NCBI GenBank assembly: GCA_022072055.1
Contig: JAJVIK010000007.1
Span: 124,001-188,000, forward strand
Direction: 5' to 3'
From: a bacterium
GTDB taxonomy: Bacteria; Hinthialibacterota; Hinthialibacteria; OLB16
DNA: 64,000 nucleotides
The position numbers and the translations under genes were made by a program. The notes under the pieces were generated by a model that worked only from the letters and a program-made list of their open reading frames with translations, was not told the origin of the DNA and did no database searches. Shown piece by piece: positions 50,803 through 60,662 of this stretch. How positions within the stretch are numbered: position 1 is the stretch's first letter; every line of letters starts with the position of its first letter.

Positions 50803-51482
50803 TGGTTCGCCTTTACATCTTCGCCGAGGGTTTCACTGAGCAAACCTTCGCCGGCGTGGTGCTGAAACCTCACCTTGGACAATTCGGAGTCCAGATGCAC
50901 AAGCCGCTTCTCATCGCCCATGCCCGGAGACGGGGCCGGGTTCACCGAGGCGGTGGCGGAAGATACGGGCCGATGAGGAGCGACATTGTGCGTTTGTTGA
51001 GGCAGGAGGAAGGCAAGGATGTATTTTTCACCAATATGGTGGACCTATACGGCCTCCATTCCGATTTTCCAGGCAAAGATCGGGCTGAGGCCTTTCGCCG
51101 GGACCCGCTGAGAAGGGTTGAGTTTCTGGAGGGGTCCTGGGCCGAGGATATCGGCGACACGCGGTTTATCCCGTTCATTCAACTCCACGAGTACGAGGCC
51201 CTTCTCTTCGTGGACGTGGAAATACTCGGACGATTCCACCCAAAAAGACAACGATCCATCTCGGATTTGAGGAGGATCGCGGAGAGCAAAGATAGCCCGG
51301 AACTGATTGACGACGGGGAAGAGACCGCACCCTCGAAACAAATTCTCAGCAAGATCCCAGAGTATCAGAAGGCTGTCGATGGACCTCAAGCCGCGGCTGA
51401 CATTGGTCTTGAGAGAATCCGCTCCAAGTGCCCACACTTTGACGCGTGGGTTCATAAACTGGAATCGCTTGGATCGATGTAG
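50802..51482 (+). CDS. DUF4276 protein, TOPRIM-like putative nuclease partner
   Basis: 226 residues, starting within TGATG with the AAA gene. It carries the DUF4276 landmarks: AEGFTEQTFAGVV at 8-20 (Glu9), FFTNMVDLYGLHSDFPG with Asp81 and Tyr83, and FIQLHEYEALLFVD with His129, Glu130 and Glu132, and ends with GLERIRSKCPHFDAWVHKLE. The arrangement of Glu near the N-terminus and Asp at the end of a strand recalls TOPRIM-type nucleases that partner OLD-like ATPases. DUF4276 has no firmly assigned function that I can state. Lower GC, as the ATPase. The two genes look like a self-contained defence or mobile module. Confidence 0.88.
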   Translation: MVRLYIFAEGFTEQTFAGVVLKPHLGQFGVQMHKPLLIAHARRRGRVHRGGGGRYGPMRSDIVRLLRQEEGKDVFFTNMVDLYGLHSDFPGKDRAEAFRRDPLRRVEFLEGSWAEDIGDTRFIPFIQLHEYEALLFVDVEILGRFHPKRQRSISDLRRIAESKDSPELIDDGEETAPSKQILSKIPEYQKAVDGPQAAADIGLERIRSKCPHFDAWVHKLESLGSM

Positions 51483-51557
51483 AATCGTGTCATCCGTTTG
51501 TCCCGGAACCTGAATCCGGCAGTTATTCGTGGGGGTGCGGTGGTCAAGAGGCAGCCG

Positions 51558-52856
51558 TCATCGAACCTCATGCCTTGAGCCGGCGAAAGCCGGCAGGAAC
51601 TCCCGGTTCTCATCAAGGACTTCATCCACCAACTTCTCGACCAGATCGATCCTCCTGACCAGCGGATGAACCGAGAGGGCAAGGGTTGCCGCGCGGCGGT
51701 CTCCCTTGGCGCCCGCCTCGACCGTGAGCTCCTCATAGGCTTTCACCACCTGTAGCAGGCCGCGTATTTCCGGTTCAAGCGGTCGCTGAGGCAGCGGAAC
51801 CGGCCCCTCCTTGCGGATTTCACAAGGGACCTCAATCGCGACCTCGGGAGGAAGCTCGGGGACCGTGCCGTTGTTGCGGACATTGACCACCTGCACATCG
51901 CGCTTGTCGGTGAGGAGCGATTCGATCAGGTTGATCGCGGCGGTGGAATAGAAAGCCCCGCCACGCTTCTCCAGCTCCTTGGGTTTCTCGCGGAGGTTCG
52001 GGTCCCGATACTTCTCAAAGAGCGTTCTCTCGACCTCGACCACCTCCTCGCCGCGCGTTTTCGGTTTGGCGCGGAGCTCCTCCAGCATCAATTGAGTGCA
52101 GTAGTAGTACTGGAGGTAATAGTTGGGGACGAGTCCATGATAGCGGGTCCAGCGAGCCATCTCCCTCCCGGAGGGCTTGCCCTCTTCCTCAAACTCGCGC
52201 GCCACCGCCTCCCGGAACTCCGCGAAACGGTCCATGCCTCCGGCGGTCAACCCGCGCACCCAGGAAAGGTGATTGAGTCCGACCGAGTCGAGCCGGATGG
52301 TCGCCGGGTCCGCCTGAAGCTCCTTCGCGGCCGCCATGACATACCCGATCGGGATGTTGCACAAGCCGATGACCGGTACGCTGGAGTGCTTGAGCGCCGC
52401 CTCGGTAATGATCCCAGCGGGATTGGTGAAGTTGATCAACCATCCCCCCGGCGCGGATTTCTCCATCTCGCGCGCAACGGAAAGCAGGATCGGGATGGTC
52501 CGGAGCGCCTTCGCGAAGCCGCCCACTCCGGTGGTTTCCTGGCCGATCAGGTTGTGGCGCAACCCCAGTTTTTCATCTCGAATTCGCGCCGCCATGCCCC
52601 CCGCGCGAAATTGGGTGATGACAAACGAGGCCCCTTCGACCGCCTCGGCAGGATTCAACGTCGTGCGAATGCGCACCGATGCGCCCGCCTTTTCGGCCAT
52701 GCGCGTTCCAAGGGCCCCGAGGATCTCCAGACGTTCCGCGTTAATGTCGGCAAGGACCACCTCGGTCACCTTCAGAACTTCCCGGCGCGCGAGCAGACCC
52801 TCCAAAAGCTCCGGAGTATAGGAGCTTCCCCCACCGATCACCCCGATCTTTCTCAT
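51558..52856 (-). CDS. Glycoside hydrolase family 4, 6-phospho-beta-glucosidase-like
   Basis: 432 residues. NAD-binding start KIGVIGGGSSYTPELLEGLL, then QFRAGGMAARIRDEKLGL, QETTGVGGFAKALRTIP, NFTNPAGIITEAAL and the metal-binding Cys and His in GLCNIPIGYVMAAA and VGLNHLSWVRGL. GH4 enzymes use NAD and Mn for a redox elimination mechanism, splitting phosphorylated (or in some cases free) glycosides. It is downstream of a BadF-type sugar kinase by 10 bases on the same strand, which fits a pathway that phosphorylates and then cleaves sugars. No PTS genes are visible. Confidence 0.9.
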   Translation of the reverse strand: MRKIGVIGGGSSYTPELLEGLLARREVLKVTEVVLADINAERLEILGALGTRMAEKAGASVRIRTTLNPAEAVEGASFVITQFRAGGMAARIRDEKLGLRHNLIGQETTGVGGFAKALRTIPILLSVAREMEKSAPGGWLINFTNPAGIITEAALKHSSVPVIGLCNIPIGYVMAAAKELQADPATIRLDSVGLNHLSWVRGLTAGGMDRFAEFREAVAREFEEEGKPSGREMARWTRYHGLVPNYYLQYYYCTQLMLEELRAKPKTRGEEVVEVERTLFEKYRDPNLREKPKELEKRGGAFYSTAAINLIESLLTDKRDVQVVNVRNNGTVPELPPEVAIEVPCEIRKEGPVPLPQRPLEPEIRGLLQVVKAYEELTVEAGAKGDRRAATLALSVHPLVRRIDLVEKLVDEVLDENREFLPAFAGSRHEVR

Positions 52857-52866
52857 GGGATCAGCA

Positions 52867-53868
52867 TCATCCTTCCTGTCTCAGCGAACCCATCGTTCGG
52901 CCCAGATTGCTGTAGCAGCTTTCATCGGCGAGCAGTCCGCCCCACTCGTAGGCGAGCAACCCCGCGCCGACCACGGGGGGGTAAAGCGGCGCGCGGAAAC
53001 AGGCCCCCGGCGCGATCTGATGCACCTTGTCTTGGATCGTCTCATTGAAGATCGGGTCCTCGCCCTTGAACACGCTCCCAGCGGTGACCAGATCAAAGGT
53101 TTCGGATTCCATTGCGAGGCGCTGGATGAGGGCGATCGCGGTGAAGGCCATCTCCTCCGCGACTGAAAGGAGGATACGTCGCGCCACGGCATCCCCTTGG
53201 AGCGAGGCGCGGAACACCAGCTTGGGAATGCCCAGGCTCCAGATATAGGCAAGGTCGCGATAGCCGCGCTCCAAAAAGGCTTCCACCGTGGGGTGCCCGG
53301 AGGATTGCAGGATCATGTCCACCAGCGCGGTCGGCTCGGCGCGTCCATCCACCGCGCGGATCATCGCCGCCACCGCCGAGTGCATGATCACATTCCCTCC
53401 GGCGTAGTCGCCGAATTCCCAGCCATAGCCGCCGACACGGATTTCCATGCCCGCGCGGTTCCGCCCAACCGCGACCTGACCGGAGCCGCAGTTGATCATG
53501 ACTCCGAAGGGATCGAGTGTCCCGCCGCGCAAGCAACCGTAGGCGTCATTCTTGAGGAGGTAAGGAAGCCCGTTGAGAAGCGGGTCCAGGACCTGCTTGG
53601 GGATCTCGACACTATCCGAGGGGACATCCACCCCCGCCATGCAAAACACGGCGCGCTCGATCCTGGACAGTTCAAGCCCCGCGGAGGTCAACGCCCCTTC
53701 GAGCGACAGGCGCACAGAGGCCTGTGTCCCCGCAAAACCGTTGACCTCATGGTTCCCACAGGGGCCTTCGCCGAACCCCACGATGGACCCCTCGGAGGAA
53801 AGGACCACTGCGTGGGTCTTTGAGGCTCCGGCGTCCACGCCGAGAAAAAAGCGCTGTGGAGAAGGCAT
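52867..53868 (-). CDS. BadF/BadG/BcrA-type ATPase, N-acetylglucosamine kinase-like
   Basis: 333 residues. ASKHA fold: phosphate 1 motif FFLGVDAGASKTHAVVLSSE at the start, ERAVFCMAGVDVPSDSV, the sugar-binding GVMINCGSGQVAVGRNRAGM region, GGYGWEFGDYAGGN and VTAGSVFKGEDPIFNE. This group covers N-acetylglucosamine kinases and related sugar kinases, plus radical-enzyme activators; with no Fe-S cysteines and the GH4 partner downstream, a kinase is more likely. Downstream of ahcY, from which a 12-bp hairpin separates it. Confidence 0.85.
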   Translation of the reverse strand: MPSPQRFFLGVDAGASKTHAVVLSSEGSIVGFGEGPCGNHEVNGFAGTQASVRLSLEGALTSAGLELSRIERAVFCMAGVDVPSDSVEIPKQVLDPLLNGLPYLLKNDAYGCLRGGTLDPFGVMINCGSGQVAVGRNRAGMEIRVGGYGWEFGDYAGGNVIMHSAVAAMIRAVDGRAEPTALVDMILQSSGHPTVEAFLERGYRDLAYIWSLGIPKLVFRASLQGDAVARRILLSVAEEMAFTAIALIQRLAMESETFDLVTAGSVFKGEDPIFNETIQDKVHQIAPGACFRAPLYPPVVGAGLLAYEWGGLLADESCYSNLGRTMGSLRQEG

Positions 53869-53883
53869 TCGATTCGGGGTGGA

Positions 53884-53913
53884 GGTCGGGGCGACCCAAG
53901 AGTCGCCCCGACC
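53884..53913. terminator. Strong hairpin between ahcY and the sugar kinase
   Basis: GGTCGGGGCGAC and GTCGCCCCGACC pair perfectly over 12 bp with a 6-base loop (CCAAGA). No T run follows on either strand, so it may weaken or process the transcript after ahcY and need not be a standard terminator. Confidence 0.55.
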
Positions 53914-53925
53914 GACCTCTTCGAT

Positions 53926-55245
<1,320 letters not shown>

Positions 55246-55345
55246 GTTGAATCCTTCCTTTATATGTGGGTTTCCAGACACGCCTCTCGGGGTGGCAACT
55301 GGGACTCCATAGGAACCGCCGGGAGGATTTGATAACCTGGACAGC
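55246..55345 (-). promoter_or_regulatory. Candidate structured leader of ahcY
   Basis: In the transcript, AATCCTCCC (55329-55321) can pair 8 of 9 bases with GGAAGGATT (55258-55250), which holds the ahcY ribosome-binding site, giving a switchable leader of about 95 bases. The known SAH riboswitch core is not recognisable, so this is only a structural suggestion. Part of this DNA is also upstream of the divergent thioredoxin-like gene. Confidence 0.25.
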
Positions 55346-55433
55346 TTCACAGGCTGACATGTCAATGTACCGAAACAGAGCGCTTGTGGCAATCAGTCCC
55401 GCATCCTTCCCGGTCCCCTCACGTGTGGTCCGG

Positions 55434-56528
55434 ATGGGCAGGCTCGCCGGACCGCTGCCGGTCCTTATTGCCTTGATTTTCGTGGGGTCCCCCAGTTTGG
55501 CCCTTGAATACTGGGAAGGCGCGGTCCGCCTCCCCCCATTCCGCGACCATTATCCGACTGGCGGACCCACCCTTCTCTGGAACAAAGGCGACCTGAACAT
55601 CCTTTGTTTGATCCAGGTGATGGATGGTTTGGGACGGCGACAAGCCGAGGAGATCAACCGCTTCAGGGAACGCCACCCGGATGAGTATTCGGTGGCTCTG
55701 TTCGCCCCGGACCGAGATCAAGAGAAATGGCCAACCGCTTATATTGCCGAGACCTGGAAGCGGCTTGAACTGACGATTCCGGTTTACGACATCAGCCTGG
55801 AGAATCGCCGCGCCCTGCACGAGCCCTGGAACCCGGCGCTCGCGCGGGTTTACCCACAAATCCTGGTTTTCGACAAGGAACGACGGTTGCGGCGGGTGCT
55901 GGAGGGGGTCCGAAGCGCCGAGGAGATCGAGGTGGCGCTCGCCGAAACACGTGCCTTGGTGGAATCCCCGACTCCACTTCCCGTGGGGGCAACGCCTTTC
56001 CCGGGGCTGGTGAACGGCGCCTTTCAGGGCCTTAGCCTGGAGGGGACCGCGCCCGCCCCTTGGCAACTCTGGGTCGCGGACCCGCGCACCTTCCCGCGAA
56101 GGAGAGGCCCGACCGCCAAGGGGAGGATCGAAATCCGCGCCAAGCGGGGATTGAAACGTCAGATCCTCTTTCAACGTCTCGAGCAGCCCGAACAGCTCTT
56201 GGGCAAACGGGTTCGGCTCTCCGCCTGCGCCGAGAGCAACTGCATCGGGAAGCTGGTGGTCGCCTTGGCGACTCCGGAGCCGCAGGGAGGAATGTACCGG
56301 TTCAGCCCGGATTCCCCCTTTGTGAACCGCGAGGGGGTTTCGATTCCCATGAGGATATTGGCCGCCTGTGACTTCCCCGAGGGGATCGCCGGGTGGAGAA
56401 CCTTGAGTCGGGATGCCCTTGTTCCGGAGCAGGGCAAGGTCTTTGTGGTGATGGTCTATCTTGAGAATAGCGGAGATCCGGGGGCCGCCGCGCGGGTAAG
56501 CGAGGTGGCGCTGGAGATCCTGGAGTAG
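55434..56528 (+). CDS. Secreted thioredoxin-like fold protein
   Basis: The longest frame runs from 55266, but the ATG at 55434 opens a good signal peptide (PLPVLIALIFVGSPSLALEY), so it is preferred; ATG at 55359 or 55365 is possible. About 364 residues. The first 150 residues after the signal look like a thioredoxin/redoxin fold (LLWNKGDLNILCLIQVMDGL; VALFAPDRDQEKWP; PVYDISLENRRALHEPWNP; PQILVFDKERRLRRVLEGV), but no CxxC is present, so disulfide exchange is not expected. The C-terminal half is beta-rich with a possible carbohydrate-binding shape. Function unknown. Confidence 0.65.
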   Translation: MGRLAGPLPVLIALIFVGSPSLALEYWEGAVRLPPFRDHYPTGGPTLLWNKGDLNILCLIQVMDGLGRRQAEEINRFRERHPDEYSVALFAPDRDQEKWPTAYIAETWKRLELTIPVYDISLENRRALHEPWNPALARVYPQILVFDKERRLRRVLEGVRSAEEIEVALAETRALVESPTPLPVGATPFPGLVNGAFQGLSLEGTAPAPWQLWVADPRTFPRRRGPTAKGRIEIRAKRGLKRQILFQRLEQPEQLLGKRVRLSACAESNCIGKLVVALATPEPQGGMYRFSPDSPFVNREGVSIPMRILAACDFPEGIAGWRTLSRDALVPEQGKVFVVMVYLENSGDPGAAARVSEVALEILE

Positions 56529-56534
56529 CTTCCC

Positions 56535-58571
56535 TCACCAAACCGGTCCGACCAGATAACCGCCCCCCTCCTTGACCGTGAACTGAATCAGCTTCCGATC
56601 CTCTCCACCCTGGGACTCGGTGATCACGCGCAAGTCCTCCACCGGGTGCGGCTCGTCCACTCGCGCCACCTGTGCGGAAGACCAGCCGCGTGGAAGAACC
56701 ACACGAAGGCTCCCTTCCCTGCCCGCGCGTAAGAGGAACGGATCCAAGACCCCTCGCTTTAGGGTCAGCGACCCGATCTCCACTCCACTCGATGTCGAAA
56801 GCCCCTGCACCTGAACGCTCCAGGCCCCATCCATCGGGATTCCGGGGAAGAGGCGGATCGTTCCACGCTCTTCGTGAAGGAGCAGAGCGAGCAGTCTCGA
56901 AAGCGCCCAACCCGTGGCCAGGAGCGAGCGCTCGCCCTTCTCGTTGAGGAGGGTCCCCTCGGGCGCGAATCGACGCCTGGAAAGCCAATGCGTGAACTGT
57001 TCCAGGGTCCCGGGCGCTTCTCTCCCACCGAGCAAGCGGAGGTTGTCCGCCACGCCCTCGAGATCGTCCGGCGCGAGACTCTTCCCGGTGTTCTCGACGA
57101 CCTCTTGCCAGCGCTCCCGCGCCTTACGGTCGATGCCGATCTTCTCGGCAACCTTGAGCGCGGCCTCAATCGACGCCAGAAGATGCATCTGAAAGGCGTG
57201 GTCGAGCTCTTCCCCGGTGGCAGTGAGGATCCGCGCCGCGTGATTGGCGTTCCTGAACAGGAACGGGTAGACATTCTCCACTCGCTCATCCCGCTCTTGT
57301 AACACTGAGGGAAGAGTGACCAACAGCGGGATTGTGGAGAACAAGCGCCCGCGTTCATCCCATTCCACGCCTTCGGTCACCAGACCGATTTCGGCGAGCG
57401 CCGTGGCAAGCGATTCCACCCGTTCGGGAGAGACGCCATCCGGACCGGATTCACTGGAAAGCAGCGGCTGATCGACTGAATCGGATCCCTCCGGGAAGGT
57501 GAAGAGACGAGGATAGTCGAGGCAGCGCACATCCTCGGCGTGGTTCGAGAGCAGCCAGCCGCCATAGAGCGGCCAAAGGACCGAGTTCCAGATTCTCCCC
57601 CCATTGCGCGGCGCGCCGAACCCGCAGTCGGCGGGCGGGATCGATCCTCCAGCCTGAATCGCGAGAGCATGATTGAGTCGCGCCCAGGCATTCTCCATCT
57701 CTCGCGCCTCGGGCGCGGTCGATCCGGAGAAGTCCACCACCGAGCGGGTCCAAAACTCTCGCCACGGGCGCTTGCGATGATCGGCGAGTCCCTCGCGGGT
57801 GAGCGAGGCGATCTCGCGCGCGGCGGCAAGGGTCATCGCGCGCAGCGGCGCGGCTTCGTCCTGGGGAACCACCTCGAGGCGGAGGTCCCACTCGCTCGCG
57901 TTGTTCAGAGCGACCCTCCCTCCGCGCGCGGAGGTCGCCGTGGTGACCGTCGCGCCCTGCACGGCCACTGCGAGACCAAACGACTCCAGGCGCGGGAGCG
58001 GCTGAGTGAGCGCCAACAGGCCCCTTGTTCCGGAGACTTCGCGAGTTGCTGAGACCGTCTCCCCCTGTGGGGTCACAATTTCCGGAATGTCCACTGAGAC
58101 GCTCGCCGACACGGGGAAGTTCGAGGCGGCCCGGAGGATGAAGAGGTTCCGTGTCGGCTGGACCGTGAAAGTCGCGGCCAAAGTCTGGCCGCTTCCCGAG
58201 AGACGGCTCATGAGCAGGTTCTCATCGCGTCGCAGCAACGCGCCGGGGAGCAAAGGTGGGATGGGCGGCAGGGAGGAATCGTTGGGGGCAAGTTCCACTC
58301 GCAAGCGCGCCAGGATCACCCGAGATGCGGGTGTGGCCTCCTCGTTCGGTCCGGCAATCCTCCAGTGCTCGCCAATCAGTGTCCCTTCCAGGAACGCGCG
58401 ATCCTCGCTCGGCGGAAGGACCAGACATCCCACGGAGCCGTTCCCAAGCACCACCGAGGACTTTCCGGACAACACCAGCGAGTGGCGCCCGGCCACCTCG
58501 AAGCCATCGGAGGCGAAGGCGGGGAGTGAGGCGGAGACGAAGACCGCGAAGATGGCGAGAAGCTTTCTCAT
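56535..58571 (-). CDS. Secreted (alpha/alpha)6-barrel glycosidase-like protein
   Basis: 678 residues with a signal peptide (KLLAIFAVFVSASLPAFA). An N-terminal beta-sandwich (residues about 25-250) is followed by a helical barrel, whose entrance carries DHRKRPWREFWTRSVVDFSG and ARLNHALAIQAGGSIPPADC, a pattern seen in GH95, GH65 and similar glycoside hydrolases and in DUF5703-type proteins. A C-terminal beta domain (TLKRGVLDPFLLRAGREGSL) ends the chain. The catalytic carboxylates cannot be named with confidence. Likely a surface or periplasmic carbohydrate-active protein. Confidence 0.6.
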   Translation of the reverse strand: MRKLLAIFAVFVSASLPAFASDGFEVAGRHSLVLSGKSSVVLGNGSVGCLVLPPSEDRAFLEGTLIGEHWRIAGPNEEATPASRVILARLRVELAPNDSSLPPIPPLLPGALLRRDENLLMSRLSGSGQTLAATFTVQPTRNLFILRAASNFPVSASVSVDIPEIVTPQGETVSATREVSGTRGLLALTQPLPRLESFGLAVAVQGATVTTATSARGGRVALNNASEWDLRLEVVPQDEAAPLRAMTLAAAREIASLTREGLADHRKRPWREFWTRSVVDFSGSTAPEAREMENAWARLNHALAIQAGGSIPPADCGFGAPRNGGRIWNSVLWPLYGGWLLSNHAEDVRCLDYPRLFTFPEGSDSVDQPLLSSESGPDGVSPERVESLATALAEIGLVTEGVEWDERGRLFSTIPLLVTLPSVLQERDERVENVYPFLFRNANHAARILTATGEELDHAFQMHLLASIEAALKVAEKIGIDRKARERWQEVVENTGKSLAPDDLEGVADNLRLLGGREAPGTLEQFTHWLSRRRFAPEGTLLNEKGERSLLATGWALSRLLALLLHEERGTIRLFPGIPMDGAWSVQVQGLSTSSGVEIGSLTLKRGVLDPFLLRAGREGSLRVVLPRGWSSAQVARVDEPHPVEDLRVITESQGGEDRKLIQFTVKEGGGYLVGPVW

Positions 58572-58580
58572 TCGCGCCGG

Positions 58581-60500
58581 TTACGGGTGGTTAGTCCCCC
58601 CCCGCATCGCCTGGAGAATCCCCAGCAGCATGCCCGCGTCAATGGGCGCCTCCCCCTTGGCCCCGGCCATCCATCCCCGGCTGAAGAGGAACAGGTCCCG
58701 GAAGTCCACGCTTCCATCCGCCGCGAGGTCGAAGAGTCTCGCCGCAACCGGGGTGGCAGTGGCGGTCTCCGTGCGGGTCAAGGTCGGCGTGCGGGTGAAG
58801 GTCGGAACAAAGGTCGGCGAGGGAGAGCCGGCCACAAATGCCATCGCGGAGGCGTCCAAAATATAAACCGACCCCGAGGATGAGCGACCCGACGCGGTCC
58901 CCGATTGCGGCGCGCTCACCACCAGACGCTCATGGCTTCCGGGAACAGGCAGGCTCTTTACCCGGAACCCGAAACGGTCGCTGGAGCGCTCCCCTTGAAT
59001 CCGCACCGAATTCACAATGAACCGGGTCTCAAATGGAATCGGCAGAATCCCGCTTTCGACCTCCGCGCGGGTGAGGATATGAACCGCCCCGGTGCGCGGA
59101 CCCTTGCCGCCGCGATAGCGCGAGGAGGACACCGCCATCTCGAACCCCGGTTCCGCGGCGAGCAGGTTCCCGAAGGTAAAATCCCCGGCAAACAGGCTCG
59201 CCGCCGAAGGCCCCACCAAGACCCGGCTTGCGCTGGTGGGGAAACGGACCACGCTCGGCGGGGCGGTGACCGAAAAGATGGTCGGCGAACCGGGAATCAT
59301 CGAGAGCAGCCCACGGTCATCCTCCGTGCTCGCTGGGACATTCCATTCGGCAAACGGGGCCGAAACCCACAGGTCCTGGGTGAAGGGCAGGTTGGGGGCC
59401 TCGCGAACTCCATCCCAATCGACCAGCACGATCGAGTCCCCAAACAGGTCGAACTGCGCGCGCCCCTCAAAGCGGACATCGGCGGGACGAAGTTTGAGGT
59501 CGATCTGCGAGTAATCCGTTCCCGGAAGGACGTTCTGCCCATACAACAGGTGGACCGCGCCCACATCGAGCTCGGTGGAGTTCCCGCCGGTGATTCGATC
59601 GCGATGGTCCTCCCCGATGAACAGGTCATCGAAGCCATCTCCGTTGATGTCGCCCACGCCGACTGATTCTCCCAGACGGTCGTTCTCGCGTTCGCCGGTG
59701 ACCACCCGGGTCTGGATCAGCGCGGCGGAAACTGAGTTGATGTTCGCGAGGTTGAGGTTGAGGCTGCTTGTCGGGGGGGGCCAGACGTTGCGGGGACGGC
59801 CCTCGACCACGTACACCTTGCCCGCCTCCTTCTTGCTCCCGACCGTGGCGCCCGGCGCGCCGACAATCAGGTCCGAGGCTCCATCGCCGTTGAAATCCCC
59901 AACGGTGAGAAACTGCCCGGTCTGCTCCGGGCGCGCCCCATCGATCTTCACATCCGCGTTGGTGGACAGGAGGGTTCCGGTCACCGAGCGTAGGGTCTCC
60001 CCGAAATAGAGGAAGATCCGCCCGACACGCTGACGCCCCGCGATGTTCTGCTTGGGCGCGGCGATGGCCAGGTCCGCCGTCCCGTTGCCGTCAAAATCCC
60101 CTGCCACAATCCGCTCCCCGAACAGGCCGTTGTTGAAATCCCCATAGAAGGTGAGGCGCGAGCTCGGGAGGGTCTCATTCAGGTCAATGGTCCCGAGGGT
60201 GCTCGTGAGGAGGTTCCCATCGAACAGGTCCACCCGACCCACCCGCTTGGTCCCGGTGGCGGCGCGGGCCTTGTCGGAGGCCACGGCGAGGTCGGCAATC
60301 CCATCGCCGGTGAAATCCGCCACCTCGATGGAGATTCCCAAGCGGTCCGCCTGGTTCTTGCCCTGAATCCGGAGCAGGCGGGCCTGGTCACGAATCTCGA
60401 CCACGCGGGGCTGGGCGGCGGAATGGGGCACGGCCAGCACAAGGCCAACAGCCGCCGCAAGCGGCCAAAACCAATGGAAACTTGCTTTTCGTGAGGTCAT
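58581..60500 (-). CDS. FG-GAP beta-propeller protein with dockerin-like C-terminus
   Basis: The start at 60500 opens a clear signal peptide (SFHWFWPLAAAVGLVLAVPH); a GTG at 60602 preceded by AGGA is an alternative. About 639 residues. At least five FG-GAP/integrin-alpha repeats with Ca-binding loops (DFTGDGIADLAVASD; DFDGNGTADLAIAAPKQ; DFNGDGASDLIVGAPGA; DINGDGFDDLFIGEDH) form a seven-bladed propeller. A Thr/Pro linker (PTFTRTPTLTRTETATATP) leads to a dockerin-like end (LFDLAADGSVDFRDLFLFSR; a second repeat has PIDAGMLLGILQAM). Likely a surface adhesin or glycan-binding protein. Follows the glycosidase-like gene's start by 9 bases. Confidence 0.85.
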   Translation of the reverse strand: MTSRKASFHWFWPLAAAVGLVLAVPHSAAQPRVVEIRDQARLLRIQGKNQADRLGISIEVADFTGDGIADLAVASDKARAATGTKRVGRVDLFDGNLLTSTLGTIDLNETLPSSRLTFYGDFNNGLFGERIVAGDFDGNGTADLAIAAPKQNIAGRQRVGRIFLYFGETLRSVTGTLLSTNADVKIDGARPEQTGQFLTVGDFNGDGASDLIVGAPGATVGSKKEAGKVYVVEGRPRNVWPPPTSSLNLNLANINSVSAALIQTRVVTGERENDRLGESVGVGDINGDGFDDLFIGEDHRDRITGGNSTELDVGAVHLLYGQNVLPGTDYSQIDLKLRPADVRFEGRAQFDLFGDSIVLVDWDGVREAPNLPFTQDLWVSAPFAEWNVPASTEDDRGLLSMIPGSPTIFSVTAPPSVVRFPTSASRVLVGPSAASLFAGDFTFGNLLAAEPGFEMAVSSSRYRGGKGPRTGAVHILTRAEVESGILPIPFETRFIVNSVRIQGERSSDRFGFRVKSLPVPGSHERLVVSAPQSGTASGRSSSGSVYILDASAMAFVAGSPSPTFVPTFTRTPTLTRTETATATPVAARLFDLAADGSVDFRDLFLFSRGWMAGAKGEAPIDAGMLLGILQAMRGGTNHP

Positions 60501-60662
60501 GGAGCGTGATGAACCTGAGTGAACTTTCCCTGAAGATACCATGATTTGAGGAGTATCGGCAGGCGGAAGGCCGGAAAGCAGGCGCGAGTCGGTGTGGTCC
60601 ACGTGAGTTCCTGATTGTCCCCGTCGAATCTCTGGCCCACTGATCCTGAACGGGGGAGAGGA

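Noticed and set aside
55246-55345. Known SAH riboswitch upstream of ahcY
   Set aside because: I could not find its conserved core or pseudoknot; only a weaker, generic pairing with the ribosome-binding site is reported.
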